A stretch of DNA of 64,000 nt from Arenimonas sp. (lineage in GTDB: Bacteria; Pseudomonadota; Alphaproteobacteria; Rhizobiales; Rhizobiaceae). Numbering within the stretch: position 1 is the first letter of the stretch; every line of letters starts with the position of its first letter. Shown piece after piece: positions 43,594 through 53,505 of this stretch. Location of the stretch: assembly GCA_019459145.1 (NCBI GenBank), contig JAIBEK010000065.1, positions 1 through 64,000 on the forward strand, given 5' to 3'. The position numbers and the translations under genes are program-made. The notes beneath the pieces are model-generated. The model searched no databases and had not been told where the DNA came from. It saw only the letters and a program-made list of their open reading frames with translations.

Positions 43594-44106
43594 TCACCGG
43601 ATGTTGTCGAGCGCGGCGAGGACGAGGGGCGACTGGGGATAGGTCATCAGGCCGGCAAAGCCGATGGCGATGGCATAGGGCACCTTCTTGGCGCCGAGCA
43701 GGGACTGGGGGATGGGCAGGCCCATGGCGATCACGGTGTTCAGGCGCGAGCGCAGCAGCAGGATGACGATGGTCAGCGCACCGCCTAGGTAGGCGACGTG
43801 AATGAGGAAGGACATCAGCTCGGGCGTGAAACCGTACCAGACGGCCGCAGCGGTCAACAGCTTGGCATCGCCACCGCCCATGACGTTGAAGGCAAAGAGC
43901 GTGAAGCCGGCCGAAAAGACGATCAGCCCCGCGACCAGGTGCATGCCGAAGCCCGCCCAGGTCAGGCCGACGAAGGGGGCCACGACGAAGAATGCGGCCA
44001 GCAGGATCGCCGGGATCCGGTTGGGGATCGTCATCTCGAACAGGTCGGTCAGAGCCGCCAGGACGAGGCATATCGGGAATATCACGAAGATCGCAGCTTC
44101 AAGCAT
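43594..44106 (-). CDS. cpaA: CpaA/TadV prepilin peptidase
   Basis: 170-residue membrane protease of the A24 type without the N-methylation domain. The two catalytic Asp are in LTDLFEMTIPNRIP and MGGGDAKLL. It cleaves the Flp prepilin and the TadE/F-like pseudopilins after the conserved Gly. The start is ATG 44106 (MLEAAIFVIFP). It lies 200 bases downstream of flp on the same strand. Confidence 0.95.
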   Translation of the reverse strand: MLEAAIFVIFPICLVLAALTDLFEMTIPNRIPAILLAAFFVVAPFVGLTWAGFGMHLVAGLIVFSAGFTLFAFNVMGGGDAKLLTAAAVWYGFTPELMSFLIHVAYLGGALTIVILLLRSRLNTVIAMGLPIPQSLLGAKKVPYAIAIGFAGLMTYPQSPLVLAALDNIR

Positions 44107-44241
44107 GGCACGCTTCCGACTAAGACCCCTTGACCCTAACGGGCTTGGCTTAAGGAAATGCAAATCGCGGAGCCATCCTTGCAGTGCATCGCCGGCCCTG
44201 CCTGGCGCGCCTGCAAAAGTCTCCGTCTCGCTTAACGAAAG

Positions 44242-44268
44242 AGACCGCCCTCTGGTCGAGAGCGGTCT
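44242..44268 (-). terminator. probable terminator or attenuator behind flp
   Basis: Inverted repeat AGACCGC / GCGGTCT with a 13-base interior that can pair further; on the minus strand CTTTCGTT follows. The T-run is weak, so partial readthrough from flp into cpaA is possible. Confidence 0.45.
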
Positions 44269-44305
44269 TGGATCGCCGATGCCGATAGGATCGGCAAAGG
44301 ATGTA

Positions 44306-44476
44306 TCAGTTGTTGTCCAGCTTGTCGGCCAGGTCCTTGAACTGATTGTTCAGCGAGTTGCCGAGCGTCGAGGCGCCGGTGATGAGGGCGACGGAGATCA
44401 GGGCGGCGATGAGGCCGTACTCGATCGCGGTTGCGCCGGATTCATCCTTGAAAAAACGTGCAAAAATCTTGGTCAT
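44306..44476 (-). CDS. flp: Flp family type IVb pilin
   Basis: A 56-residue gene: MTKIFARFFKDESG is the leader, and the mature pilin begins ATAIEYGLIAALISVALI with the Glu-Tyr pair and hydrophobic helix that define Flp pilins. It ends FKDLADKLDNN. Processing after the Gly by CpaA is expected. The ATG is preceded by GGAGAGTCAC. It is the major pilin subunit, expressed apart from the assembly operon, as in Caulobacter (pilA). Confidence 0.96.
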   Translation of the reverse strand: MTKIFARFFKDESGATAIEYGLIAALISVALITGASTLGNSLNNQFKDLADKLDNN

Positions 44477-45046
44477 GTGACTCTCCTACTCCACGAAGGT
44501 TGTTCAGCACTCCCGGCAACTGTTCCCCGTTGCTCGGATGGCTGCAAACTACACAGCGGCCATTGCCATCGACTTAACAAAGACGGTTACCGAGACCTGA
44601 AGGGCGGATTGCATCGGGTGTGGTAAACGAATGTCGAACAGGTCCGGCGGCATTTTAGTCAATCGCCCGGCGATGACCGCCGTTGTCGAAAGAGCGCTTC
44701 ATTATCAATACGTTGAACAGCCGCCTCGCAAGGGAGACGGCGCCTCGGCGGGGCAATCCGCGGCCTTGATCGCCATGGCGCGGCCAGGCGCCGGCCTGTT
44801 AACGGGCGGACCATGCGCCAATTCGACACGCGCGGCTTGCGAATTGCCCGCAGCCGACCGCTGTCCGTCCCGTTGTTTTGCAAACCTGCGCGATCAGCTT
44901 CTCTCTCCAGAAGCGCTCGAAGCCCGAGAATGCGCGTGTTCACCGGTTCGTGCCGGTTTCCTCGGGTGACTTAACGGTTCATTCACCATTCCCGACCATG
45001 CTCCCGGATCAGTCACGATCACAGGCGGTTCCAAAGGCTGGCACGT
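44477..45046. other. 570-base divergent intergenic region between flp and the pilus N-domain gene
   Basis: No convincing gene. It must hold the flp promoter (minus) and that of the 45047 gene (plus). TTAAC occurs at about 44574 (CTTAACAAAGACGGTTACC) and near 44970 (CTTAACGGTTCATTCACC, TTAA-N7-TTCA). Both are imperfect CtrA-like matches. Confidence 0.5.
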
Positions 45047-45460
45047 ATGTTGTCTCGCAGCGTTTACTTCTCGCTTGCCGGCGCCCTGGCGCTGAGCGGA
45101 GCCATGGCCGGCGGCCCGGTCCGGGCGCAGGACGACACCGTCCTGCGCGTCTATATGAACAGCGCGCGCGTTCTGAAGCTCGATCGCCCGGTGAGCAAGG
45201 TGATCGTCGGCAATTCCGACGTCGCCGATGCGACCGTCGCCGACGCCCAGACCATTGTCCTGACCGGCCGCGCCTTCGGCACCACCAACCTCGTTCTGCT
45301 CGATGCCGACGGCAATGCCATCGTCGACGAGCGTATTCTGGTGTCCATCGACGAGGGCAATACCGTGCGGGTGTTCAAGGCCACCACGCGCACCGTTCTG
45401 TCCTGCTCGCCCAATTGCGAAGAGCATGTCACCACCGGCGCCACCGCCGCCGCGAACTGA
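45047..45460 (+). CDS. exported pilus assembly N-domain protein (CpaC N-terminal-like)
   Basis: 137 residues with a signal peptide (about 1-27). The rest is one pilus N-domain like that at the start of the CpaC secretin: VLRVYMNSARVLKLDRPVSK, VIVGNSDVADATVADAQTIV and GTTNLVLLDADGNAI. Two Cys close to the end (CSPNCEEH). It is a stand-alone copy of a secretin domain, so it may bind the secretin ring or pilus in the periplasm. It heads the plus-strand group with the TadE-like genes. Confidence 0.88.
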   Translation: MLSRSVYFSLAGALALSGAMAGGPVRAQDDTVLRVYMNSARVLKLDRPVSKVIVGNSDVADATVADAQTIVLTGRAFGTTNLVLLDADGNAIVDERILVSIDEGNTVRVFKATTRTVLSCSPNCEEHVTTGATAAAN

Positions 45461-45591
45461 TCAAAGGTTTAGAGCGAGAAGCCATGCGGAAGGCCGCTTT
45501 CCGCACGCATCGAATTGTAAAGAACGCGACAACGGAAAATCAACACTTCGCTCCTAACGTCGAGACTGATCCCGGACCGCGGATACGAGCG

Positions 45592-46242
45592 ATGAGCGCA
45601 GACTTCAAGCATCCCGACAGGCAGAACCAGGACGGACCAGCCAAGGCGGGCCGGCCGAAGCGCCACCTGTGGCGTCGCCTCCGGCGATCTCGCGACGGGG
45701 CTTCGGCCATCGAGTTCGCCCTTCTCGCCTTGCCGTATTTCCTCATCATCTTCGCGATCATCGAGACCTTCGTGGCCTTCTATGCGGAGCAGTTGGTCCA
45801 TATGGCAGTGAACAACATGGCGCGCGAATTGCGCACCGGCCGGATCACCTATGATCTCGACCGGACGACGGACATGACGGAAGGGGAGTTCCGCCAGGCC
45901 TTCTGCAACGAGATCTCGATCCTGATCAGCTGTTCCGAAACCGAGGTCACCACGCCTTCCAAACTCTACCTCGATGTCCGCACCTTCCCGACCTTCGGCG
46001 ACATACCCGGCGAAATACCGCGCGTTTCGACCGCCGATTTCTCCGACATCGACACGTCGAGCTTTGACTTTGCCCCGGGCGGACCCAAGTCCATCAACAT
46101 GGTCCGCGCCCTCTACCGCTGGCAGGTGATGACCGACCTCGTCCGGCCCTACATCACCACGATCCGTCCGGCCGATGGATCGATGCCCACCGACTTCCTG
46201 ATCTCGGCGACGACGGCCATCCAGAACGAGGATTATCCGTGA
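45592..46242 (+). CDS. tadE: TadE-family pseudopilin
   Basis: 216 residues from ATG 45592; an in-frame ATG at 45484 has a fair ribosome binding site, but the segment between looks like AT-rich leader. A basic N-terminus leads to DGASAIEFALLALPYFLII, the TadE cleavage site plus hydrophobic helix with the Glu. The long extracytoplasmic domain follows. It is a minor pilin processed by CpaA. Its stop overlaps the next start by four bases. Confidence 0.9.
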   Translation: MSADFKHPDRQNQDGPAKAGRPKRHLWRRLRRSRDGASAIEFALLALPYFLIIFAIIETFVAFYAEQLVHMAVNNMARELRTGRITYDLDRTTDMTEGEFRQAFCNEISILISCSETEVTTPSKLYLDVRTFPTFGDIPGEIPRVSTADFSDIDTSSFDFAPGGPKSINMVRALYRWQVMTDLVRPYITTIRPADGSMPTDFLISATTAIQNEDYP

Positions 46243-46862
46243 GCGCACCGAGCCAGACCCCCGGCCGCGACGCAGACCCGGACCGGAGCCGGAAAGGCTA
46301 CCTTTCGCGGCTGACATCGGCGCTGCGCCGCATGCGGGACGACCGAAGCGGCATCGGCGGTGTCGAATTCGCGCTGATCGCCCCGCTGCTGCTGGTGCTC
46401 TATCTTGCCGCTTTCGAACTGACCCTCGCCTTCAACACGTCCAAGCGGGCTACCGTATCGGCCAGCACGGTCGCGGACCTCGTGTCGCGCACGGACAAGG
46501 TCGTCAAGGACGACCTTGTCGACATGGTCGACGTCGTGAGCGCGATCTTCGCGCCGTATGACCCGTACAAACTGGCGCTGAAGATCACCGGCGTGAAAGT
46601 CAACAGCACCAAGGCTGCCTCGGTGGCGTGGTCATGGTCGAATTCCGGCTCCGCACCCTATGCGGTCGGCGCGACGGTGCCGGTGCCCGCCGACATGCTC
46701 GAAGCCGACATCTTCCTGATCCGCACCGAGCTCACCGTGTCCCACGAATTGCTGATGTATCTGCCGGCGCTCTCCGGATCGAGGATCAGGGAACTGACGA
46801 TCTCCAGAGAATTCTACTTCCGGCAACGCATCAATACCGACATCACCTGCAGCGACTGCTGA
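46239..46862 (+). CDS. TadE/TadG-like pseudopilin
   Basis: 207 residues from GTG 46239 (GTGA overlap with tadE). The basic N-terminus is followed by GIGGVEFALIAPLLLVLY, again the pseudopilin cleavage site and helix. The C-terminal domain ends TDITCSDC. It is probably a second minor pilin (TadF/TadG-like) acting with TadE. There is no von Willebrand domain, so it is not a full-length TadG. Confidence 0.88.
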   Translation: MSAPSQTPGRDADPDRSRKGYLSRLTSALRRMRDDRSGIGGVEFALIAPLLLVLYLAAFELTLAFNTSKRATVSASTVADLVSRTDKVVKDDLVDMVDVVSAIFAPYDPYKLALKITGVKVNSTKAASVAWSWSNSGSAPYAVGATVPVPADMLEADIFLIRTELTVSHELLMYLPALSGSRIRELTISREFYFRQRINTDITCSDC

Positions 46863-47020
46863 GAGTGCGCGGCTGCCGCGCAAAGGCCCAAACGGCGGCA
46901 AAATCCGTTTCCCGCTCCGCTCACAGGTTTGCCAAGCCGGCCGCTTGGCGCTAAACATGCCGCTTCGACCGCCCGGACGACGACAGCCATGAGGGCCGTC
47001 TCCCGCGGCGCAGGTGGACC

Positions 47021-48241
47021 ATGGCACGCGCATTTCTTTTCGTTCTCGATTCCTTTGGCATCGGCGGAGCGCCCGATGCGCCCTCCTATGGCGACGAAGG
47101 TTCCGACACGCTCGGTCACATCGCCGAATTCTGTGCCGCGGGCGCCGGCGACCGCAAGGGCCTCCGGTCCGGTCCGCTTGCGCTTCCCAACATGTCGGCC
47201 CTCGGGCTGGTGGCCATCGCCAAGCTTTCGAGCGGCCGCCTGCCTGCCGGCATGCCGGTCCCTGAGCGGGTGTTCGGCCTGCACGGGGCGGCGAACGAGG
47301 TCTCGCACGGCAAGGACACGCCCTCCGGCCATTGGGAGATCGCCGGTACGCCGGTGATGTTCGACTGGGGCTATTTTCCCGCCGAGGGCGACGCCTTTTC
47401 CGAAGAACTGGTGGCGGCGATCTGCCGTGAGGCGGAGCTTCCCGGCATTCTCGGCAATTGCCATGCCTCGGGGACGGAGGTCATCGCCAGGTTCGGCGAG
47501 GAGCACATCCGCACCGGCAAGCCGATCTGCTACACCTCCTCGGATTCTGTCTTTCAGATCGCCGCGCACGAGACGCATTTCGGGCTCGAGCGACTGCTCA
47601 GGCTTTGCCTGATCGTCCGCAAGCTGATCGATCCGCTCAATATCGGCCGGGTCATCGCCCGTCCGTTCGTCGGCGAGACGCCGGCAACCTTCCAGCGCAC
47701 CGGCAACCGTCGCGACTATTCCGTGCTGCCGCCGGAGCCGACATTGCTCGACCGCCTCGTCGAGGCCGGCCGCACGGTTCACGGCGTCGGCAAGATCGGC
47801 GACATCTTCGCCCATCAGGGCGTGTCGCGCGTCATCAAGGCGAACGGCAACATGGCGCTGATGGATGCAACGCTTCAGGTCATGGACGAGGCGGCGGACG
47901 GCGACCTGGTGTTCAGCAATTTCGTCGATTTCGACATGCTCTTCGGCCACCGGCGCGACGTGGCGGGTTATGCCGCCGCACTCGAGGCCTTCGACCGCCG
48001 CCTGCCCGAGGTGCATCGCAAGCTGCGCCCCGGCGACATGGTTCTGATGACCGCCGACCACGGCTGCGACCCGACATGGCGCGGCACCGACCATACGCGC
48101 GAGCGCGTGCCGATCATGGCCTTCGGCCCCGGCATCAAGTCGCGCATGATCGGCATCCGCAACACCTATGCCGATATCGGCGAGACGATCGCGGCCCATC
48201 TCGGCATTGCCCCCGGACCGCACGGACGGAGCTTCCTTTGA
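47021..48241 (+). CDS. deoB: phosphopentomutase
   Basis: 406-residue alkaline-phosphatase-fold mutase that interconverts (deoxy)ribose 1- and 5-phosphate, linking nucleoside phosphorolysis to sugar metabolism. Metal-binding stretches are [14 protein letters not shown] at the start, and [20 protein letters not shown] near the end. ATG 47021 follows AGGTGG by five bases. Its stop overlaps the add start (TTGA). Confidence 0.97.
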   Translation: MARAFLFVLDSFGIGGAPDAPSYGDEGSDTLGHIAEFCAAGAGDRKGLRSGPLALPNMSALGLVAIAKLSSGRLPAGMPVPERVFGLHGAANEVSHGKDTPSGHWEIAGTPVMFDWGYFPAEGDAFSEELVAAICREAELPGILGNCHASGTEVIARFGEEHIRTGKPICYTSSDSVFQIAAHETHFGLERLLRLCLIVRKLIDPLNIGRVIARPFVGETPATFQRTGNRRDYSVLPPEPTLLDRLVEAGRTVHGVGKIGDIFAHQGVSRVIKANGNMALMDATLQVMDEAADGDLVFSNFVDFDMLFGHRRDVAGYAAALEAFDRRLPEVHRKLRPGDMVLMTADHGCDPTWRGTDHTRERVPIMAFGPGIKSRMIGIRNTYADIGETIAAHLGIAPGPHGRSFL

Positions 48242-49206
48242 CCAGGCACTTGAAGAAGGCGGAGCTGCACTGCCATGTGGAGGGTGCGGCACCGCCGGCG
48301 TTGACGCTTGCCCAGGCGGAGAAATACGGCGTCGGGACCGACGGCTTCGTCAAGGACAGCGCCTATGTCTGGAACGACTTCACCAGTTTCATCGCCTGCT
48401 ATGATTTCGTCGCTTCGGTCTTCCGGACACCGGAGGACTATGCGGCGCTCGCCGAAGCCTACCTGCTGGAGCTCGCCGCCGAAAACACGATCTATAGCGA
48501 GCTATTCGTTTCGCCCGACCATGGCGAGGCCGTCGGCTTGTCACCGGACGATTATATCGGCGGGCTGGCCGCCGGCATCATGTCCGCGCGGGAAAAGACC
48601 GGCATCGAATGCCGCATGGTGATCATCGGCGAGCGGCATCTGGGACCGGAGAACGTGCTCGCCCGCGCGAAGTGGACGGCCAGCTTCGACCATCCGCTGG
48701 TCACCGGCTTCAACATGGCTGGCGAGGAGCGGATGAACCGGGTGGCCGATTACGCGCCGGCCTTCGACATCGTGCGCGAGGCGGGGCTCGGCATCACCAT
48801 CCATGCCGGTGAATTGTGCGGCGCCTTCTCGGTCGCCGACGCACTGGACCTGGTGAAGCCCAGCCGGATCGGCCATGGCGTGCGGGCGATCGAGGACGCG
48901 GATCTGGTGAAGCGGCTCGCCGATCTCGGCACGGTGCTGGAGGTCTGCCCCGGATCGAACATCGCGCTCAAGGTCTTTCCCGATTATGCCAGCCATCCGC
49001 TCCGACGTTTCGTCGAGGCCGGGGTGCGCGTGACGCTCAATTCCGACGACCCGCCGTTCTTCCACACCTCGCTGGCGCAGGAATACGAGACGGCGTCGAA
49101 GGTTATGGGCTTCACCGATGCGGAAATCGACACGATGACGAAAACGGCGATCGAGGCGGCCTTTGTCGACGAAACCACGCGGCAGGCTCTCCTTTCACGT
49201 CTCTAG
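48238..49206 (+). CDS. add: adenosine deaminase, TTG start
   Basis: 322-residue zinc amidohydrolase converting (deoxy)adenosine to inosine. Motifs are [12 protein letters not shown] (HxH), [19 protein letters not shown] and LNSDDPPFF. The natural start is TTG 48238, overlapping the deoB stop, with GGAG 6 bases before; no ATG fits before the HxH motif. It supplies inosine to the purine nucleoside phosphorylase of the opposite-strand operon. Confidence 0.94.
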   Translation: MTRHLKKAELHCHVEGAAPPALTLAQAEKYGVGTDGFVKDSAYVWNDFTSFIACYDFVASVFRTPEDYAALAEAYLLELAAENTIYSELFVSPDHGEAVGLSPDDYIGGLAAGIMSAREKTGIECRMVIIGERHLGPENVLARAKWTASFDHPLVTGFNMAGEERMNRVADYAPAFDIVREAGLGITIHAGELCGAFSVADALDLVKPSRIGHGVRAIEDADLVKRLADLGTVLEVCPGSNIALKVFPDYASHPLRRFVEAGVRVTLNSDDPPFFHTSLAQEYETASKVMGFTDAEIDTMTKTAIEAAFVDETTRQALLSRL

Positions 49207-49316
49207 CGTCGCTGCGACTTGGGATGACCGGGCAAATTTCATCGGCACCCTTGCGGGCGCTAGAGGGAATGTGGAAAACATTTCCTGTCGCAAAAGAAAA
49301 ATAGAAGGGCCCGACC

Positions 49317-49946
49317 ATGGACGGCGTCACAGTCATCAATCATCCGCTGGTTCAGCACAAGCTGACCATCATGCGCCGCAAGGAAACCTCGACATCGAGT
49401 TTCCGCCGCCTGCTCAGGGAAATCTCCACCTTGCTCTGCTATGAGGTGACGCGGGATCTCGAGCTGACGATGGAAACCATCGAGACGCCGCTGACGACCA
49501 TGCAGTCGCCGGTGCTTGAGGGCAAGAAGCTGGTCTTCGCCTCGATCCTGCGCGCCGGCAACGGCCTTCTGGAAGGCATGCTGGAACTGGTTCCTGCCGC
49601 CCGCGTCTCGCATATCGGTGTCTATCGCGATCATGAGACGCTGCAGCCGGTCGAATATTACTTCAAGGCGCCCGATGCGCTGGACGAGCGCCTGATCATC
49701 GTCGTCGACCCGATGCTCGCCACCGGCAATTCCTCGATCGCCGCGGTCGACAAGCTCAAGGAGCGTGGCGCGAAGAACATCCGCTTCCTCTGCCTGCTCG
49801 CCGCACCCGAAGGCATCAGGAATTTCCGCGAGGCGCATCCGGACGTGCCGGTCTTCACCGCCTCGATCGACAGCCATCTGAACGAGAAGGGCTATATCAT
49901 GCCCGGTCTCGGGGATGCCGGCGACCGCATGTACGGAACGAAGTAA
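49317..49946 (+). CDS. upp: uracil phosphoribosyltransferase
   Basis: 209 residues; makes UMP from uracil and PRPP. It has [20 protein letters not shown] at the start, the PRPP-binding stretch [19 protein letters not shown], and the C-terminal uracil-binding region [19 protein letters not shown]. It is the usual length. It is followed by a strong terminator. Confidence 0.98.
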   Translation: MDGVTVINHPLVQHKLTIMRRKETSTSSFRRLLREISTLLCYEVTRDLELTMETIETPLTTMQSPVLEGKKLVFASILRAGNGLLEGMLELVPAARVSHIGVYRDHETLQPVEYYFKAPDALDERLIIVVDPMLATGNSSIAAVDKLKERGAKNIRFLCLLAAPEGIRNFREAHPDVPVFTASIDSHLNEKGYIMPGLGDAGDRMYGTK

Positions 49947-49971
49947 AGTCTTAACCAGACGTGACAGAGGC

Positions 49972-50006
49972 CGCCCCGGAACACGCGTTCCGGGGCGTTT
50001 TCGTTT
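49972..50006 (+). terminator. rho-independent terminator of upp
   Basis: 10-bp stem (CGCCCCGGAA / TTCCGGGGCG) with a CACGCG loop, followed by TTTTCGTTT, 25 bases past the upp stop. Confidence 0.92.
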
Positions 50007-50078
50007 GCGCCTTAGCGGCTTTTCAATCGGGATGGGCTATCAGAGCCCGGAAGGCTTGGACAAGGCGGGAGACATGCC

Positions 50079-50591
50079 ATGCTGATGCGCGCGATCGGGC
50101 TGGTTTTCGTGGTGGCGGTGGTTGCGACCCAGGTGCCTGGCGCATTCGAGGCGCTGAAGACGCACGGCCCCAATCGCCAAGTCGAGGCCCCGGCCGCAAG
50201 GCCGGTGGCGGTTGCTCGGACAGGGACCACGGTGCTGGAAGCCGACGCGACGGGCCATTATCGCGGCACGTTCAGGCTCAACGGCAAGGCAACCGAGGCC
50301 ATGGTCGATACAGGGGCATCGCTGGTGGCGATCAACGAGACGACCGCGCGACGGATCGGGGTCAGCATAGCCTCGCTCGACTTCAAATATCCGATCAGCA
50401 CGGCCAATGGCGAGACCCGCGCGGCGCATATCCGCCTGCAAAGGGTAGAGATCGGCACGGTGCGGGTTGAGAACGTCGACGCCTTCGTGCTGCGCAACAA
50501 GGCGCTGTCCGGCACATTGATCGGCATGAGTTTCCTCAAGCGCCTCGGCGGCTATTCGGCCGAGGGCGACCGCCTGCGCCTGGAGCGTTAA
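50079..50591 (+). CDS. retropepsin-like aspartic protease (TIGR02281 type)
   Basis: 170 residues: an N-terminal TM anchor (about 5-22), a linker, then a clan AA retropepsin-like domain (about 55-170). The active-site motif VDTGASLVAI has Asp about 77; GTLIGMSFLKRLG near the end is the second conserved stretch. One catalytic Asp per chain means it works as a dimer, on the periplasmic side. Substrate unknown. An alternative start is ATG 50085. It is convergent with deoA. Confidence 0.88.
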   Translation: MLMRAIGLVFVVAVVATQVPGAFEALKTHGPNRQVEAPAARPVAVARTGTTVLEADATGHYRGTFRLNGKATEAMVDTGASLVAINETTARRIGVSIASLDFKYPISTANGETRAAHIRLQRVEIGTVRVENVDAFVLRNKALSGTLIGMSFLKRLGGYSAEGDRLRLER

Positions 50592-50615
50592 GGGTCCCCC
50601 TGCCCCCCCTCTTTC

Positions 50616-51929
50616 TCAGTTGATGCGCTTGCCGATCACCGGCGCGAGCTCCGGCCTGTCGTCGGCGATGCCATAGCTTGCCGCCACCATCTGCGCGGCA
50701 CGTTCGCCGCTGTCGTGGTCGTTGGCATGCACGGTGGCGATCAGGTCGCCCTTCGACACGGCGGTCCCGAGCGGCACGAGACCGGTCAGGCCGACGCGGT
50801 GGTCGATGGCATCGGTCGGCCGCTGGCGCCCGCCGCCCAGGGCGACGACGCACAGGCCGAGGCCACGGGTATCGGCGGAGGCGAGGTAACCATCGGCCTT
50901 GGCCAGCACCGGGATTTCGATGGCCGCCTTTTGCAGGTAGCGATCCGCATGGTCGATGAAATCCACCGGACCGCCCAGCGCATGCACCATTCGGCCAAAC
51001 ACCTCGGCGGCCTTGCCGGAAGCGAGCACATCGCGGCACCGGGTAAGGCCGGCCTCGAGATCGGCGACGGTCCCGGCATTGACCAGCATCTCGGCCCCCA
51101 GCGCCAAGGTCACCTCCTCGAGCCTCGTGCCGATCTTGGCGCCCGCGAGGAAATCGACGGCATTGCGAACCTCGACGGCATTGCCTGCCGCATCGGCGAG
51201 CGGTTCGTTCATGTCGGTCAGAAGTGCCGAGGTGCGCACCCCTGCCCCATTGGCGACGGTCACCAGCGAGCGCGCCAGCGCCTCGGCGTCCTCGGCCCTG
51301 GCCATGAAGGCGCCGTTGCCGACCTTGACGTCGAGAACCAGGCTTTCCAGCCCGGCCGCAAGCTTCTTCGACAGGATGGAGGCGGTGATCAGCGGGATGG
51401 ATTCGACGGTCGCCGTGACGTCGCGGATGGCGTAGAGCCGCTTGTCGGCCGGCGCGAGGTCGCCGGTCTGGCCGATGATGGCGCAGCCGACCTCGTCCAC
51501 CACCCGGCGAAAGGTCGCCGCATCGGGCATAACATCGTAGCCGGGGATCGACTGCAGCTTGTCGAGCGTGCCGCCGGTATGGCCGAGCCCGCGGCCGGAG
51601 ATCATCGGCACGGCGAGCCCGCAGGCCGCCACGATGGGAGCCAGCATCAGCGAGACATTGTCACCCACGCCACCGGTCGAATGCTTGTCGGCGATCGGCT
51701 TGCCGACGCCCGCCCAGGAGAGAACCTCGCCGGAATCGCGCATGGCAAGCGTCAGGGCGACGATCTCCTCCGGAGTCATGCCCCGGAAGAACACCGCCAT
51801 GGCAAAGGCCGCGACCTGGCCCTCGGATATGCTTTCCTGGCTCAGCCCTTCGACGAAAGCGGTGATCTCGGAGGCGGTCAGGACGGCGCCGTCACGCTTG
51901 CGGCGGATGATTTCCTGAGGCAGCATCAT
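50616..51929 (-). CDS. deoA: thymidine phosphorylase
   Basis: 437-residue pyrimidine nucleoside phosphorylase: thymidine plus phosphate to thymine and deoxyribose 1-phosphate. It shows MLPQEIIRRKRDGAVLT at the start, the phosphate-binding KHSTGGVGDNVSL, and DVKVGNGAFM. Its ATG follows the deoC stop without a gap (TGAATG). Last gene of the nucleoside operon. Confidence 0.97.
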   Translation of the reverse strand: MMLPQEIIRRKRDGAVLTASEITAFVEGLSQESISEGQVAAFAMAVFFRGMTPEEIVALTLAMRDSGEVLSWAGVGKPIADKHSTGGVGDNVSLMLAPIVAACGLAVPMISGRGLGHTGGTLDKLQSIPGYDVMPDAATFRRVVDEVGCAIIGQTGDLAPADKRLYAIRDVTATVESIPLITASILSKKLAAGLESLVLDVKVGNGAFMARAEDAEALARSLVTVANGAGVRTSALLTDMNEPLADAAGNAVEVRNAVDFLAGAKIGTRLEEVTLALGAEMLVNAGTVADLEAGLTRCRDVLASGKAAEVFGRMVHALGGPVDFIDHADRYLQKAAIEIPVLAKADGYLASADTRGLGLCVVALGGGRQRPTDAIDHRVGLTGLVPLGTAVSKGDLIATVHANDHDSGERAAQMVAASYGIADDRPELAPVIGKRIN

Positions 51930-52703
51930 TCAATATCCCGTGTTGTCGGCGCTCGACCGGCCACCGCCGAGCACGGTCAAAATATCGTCGAGCAGGCCTG
52001 ACGCGCCGAAGCGGAAGGTCGACGGCATGACCCAATCCTCACCGAGGATGGTATCGGCAAGGCGCAGGTAGAGACCGGCATCGGCAACGCTCGAAATGCC
52101 GCCGGCCGGTTTGAAGCCAACTTTCTTGCGGCTGTCGCGGATCGCCTGCAACATGATGTCGGCCGCCTCGAGCGTCGCATTGACGGAGACCTTGCCGGTC
52201 GAGGTCTTGATGAAATCGGCGCCGGCGCCAATCGCCAGTTCCGAAGCGCGGCGGATCAGGGCGGTGTCCTTGATCTCGCCCGTTTCGAGGATGGTCTTCA
52301 GCAGGACGGGTTCGGCACAGGCGGCACGCACCGCCTCAATCATTGATGTCACTGCCGCTTCATCGCCGGCCATCAGGGCCCGATAGGGAATGACCAGATC
52401 GATCTCGTCGGCGCCGTCGGCGATCGCCTCACGGGTTTCGGCGAGCACGTCCTCGAGCTTAAGGTCGCCCGAGGGGAAATTGACCACGGTCGCGATGCGA
52501 ACCGGGCTTTCCGGCCCGAGCAGCGTGCGGGCGCGGGCGATGAAGCGCGGCCAGATGCAGATGGCGGCGGTATGGCCATGGGGCGTCACCGCCTTGGCGC
52601 ACAGCGCGTCGATCTGCTGCGGGGTGCAGTCGTCCTTGAGATTGGTGAGATCGACCAGGGCAAGTGCCCGGGCGGCGATGGCCCGCGCTTCGTGATTATC
52701 CAA
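51930..52703 (-). CDS. deoC: deoxyribose-phosphate aldolase, TTG start
   Basis: 257-residue class I aldolase splitting deoxyribose 5-phosphate into acetaldehyde and glyceraldehyde 3-phosphate. The Schiff-base Lys is in GADFIKTSTGKVS; also DEIDLVIPY and KVGFKPAGGI. The start is TTG 52703 (GGAGGG 8 bases before), overlapping the punA end by 8 bases. Confidence 0.96.
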   Translation of the reverse strand: MDNHEARAIAARALALVDLTNLKDDCTPQQIDALCAKAVTPHGHTAAICIWPRFIARARTLLGPESPVRIATVVNFPSGDLKLEDVLAETREAIADGADEIDLVIPYRALMAGDEAAVTSMIEAVRAACAEPVLLKTILETGEIKDTALIRRASELAIGAGADFIKTSTGKVSVNATLEAADIMLQAIRDSRKKVGFKPAGGISSVADAGLYLRLADTILGEDWVMPSTFRFGASGLLDDILTVLGGGRSSADNTGY

Positions 52704-53505
52704 GGTCCGTCCCTCCGCCTGCGATCATTCTCTTGAGGATGGCGGCAAGCCGTTTGCCGCCGATCGGCGCCATGTCCTTGGTTTCGGCATGACTGAGTTC
52801 GGCCCCGGTCATGCCGGCGCCGAAATTGGTGATAACAGAGGCGGCCGCCACCCGCAGCCCGAAAAAGCGGGCGAGGATGACTTCCGGCACGGTCGACATG
52901 CCGACGGCGTCGGCGCCGAGGATACGCGCCATGCGGATTTCGGCCGGCGTTTCGAAGCTCGGGCCGGAGAACCACATATAGACGCCGGAGGAGAGCGGAA
53001 TGCCTTCCTCGGCGGCGGCACGCTGCATGGCGGCCGAAAGGTCGGCGTCGTAGGCGGCCGTCATGCCGACGAAGCGCCTGTCACTTTCCTCGCCGATCAG
53101 CGGATTGACGCCGGAGAAATTGATGTGATCGCTGATCTGCATGACCGATCCCGGCGGCAGGTCTTCGCGCAGCGAGCCGGCGGCATTGGTGAGGATCAGC
53201 GACTGAACGCCAAGCCCGCGCAGCACCTCGATCGGCACACGCATGGCATTGGCTTCGCCGTGTTCGTAGTAGTGAATACGACCGGCCAGCATGATCACCG
53301 GCTCACGGTCGAGATAGCCTGCCACCAGTTCGCCGGCATGGCCGGACACGCCGCTCAGCGGAAAGCCCGGCAGATCATGATAGGAGACGTGGATCGGATC
53401 GCGGATTTCATCGACAAGCGAACCGAGGCCGGAGCCCAGCACGACGCCATAGCGCGGCAGAAGGCCTTCCAGCCGGTCGACGAGAAAATTGATCGCCTCC
53501 CTCAT
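52696..53505 (-). CDS. punA: purine nucleoside phosphorylase
   Basis: 269 residues of the trimeric low-molecular-mass PNP class. GVVLGSGLGSLVDEI is the phosphate loop, followed by GRIHYYEHG, LTNAAGSLREDLPPGSVM, and YMWFSGPSFETPAEIRM with the purine-site Glu. It cleaves inosine/guanosine-type nucleosides. The start ATG 53505 overlaps the cdd stop (ATGA), so the two are coupled. Confidence 0.95.
   Translation of the reverse strand: MREAINFLVDRLEGLLPRYGVVLGSGLGSLVDEIRDPIHVSYHDLPGFPLSGVSGHAGELVAGYLDREPVIMLAGRIHYYEHGEANAMRVPIEVLRGLGVQSLILTNAAGSLREDLPPGSVMQISDHINFSGVNPLIGEESDRRFVGMTAAYDADLSAAMQRAAAEEGIPLSSGVYMWFSGPSFETPAEIRMARILGADAVGMSTVPEVILARFFGLRVAAASVITNFGAGMTGAELSHAETKDMAPIGGKRLAAILKRMIAGGGTDLG

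Noticed and set aside
45484-45591. Upstream ATG 45484 as tadE start
   Set aside because: The intervening 36 codons are AT-rich and promoter-like, and TadE proteins usually have about 30 residues before the cleavage site, which fits ATG 45592. It is kept as an alternative.
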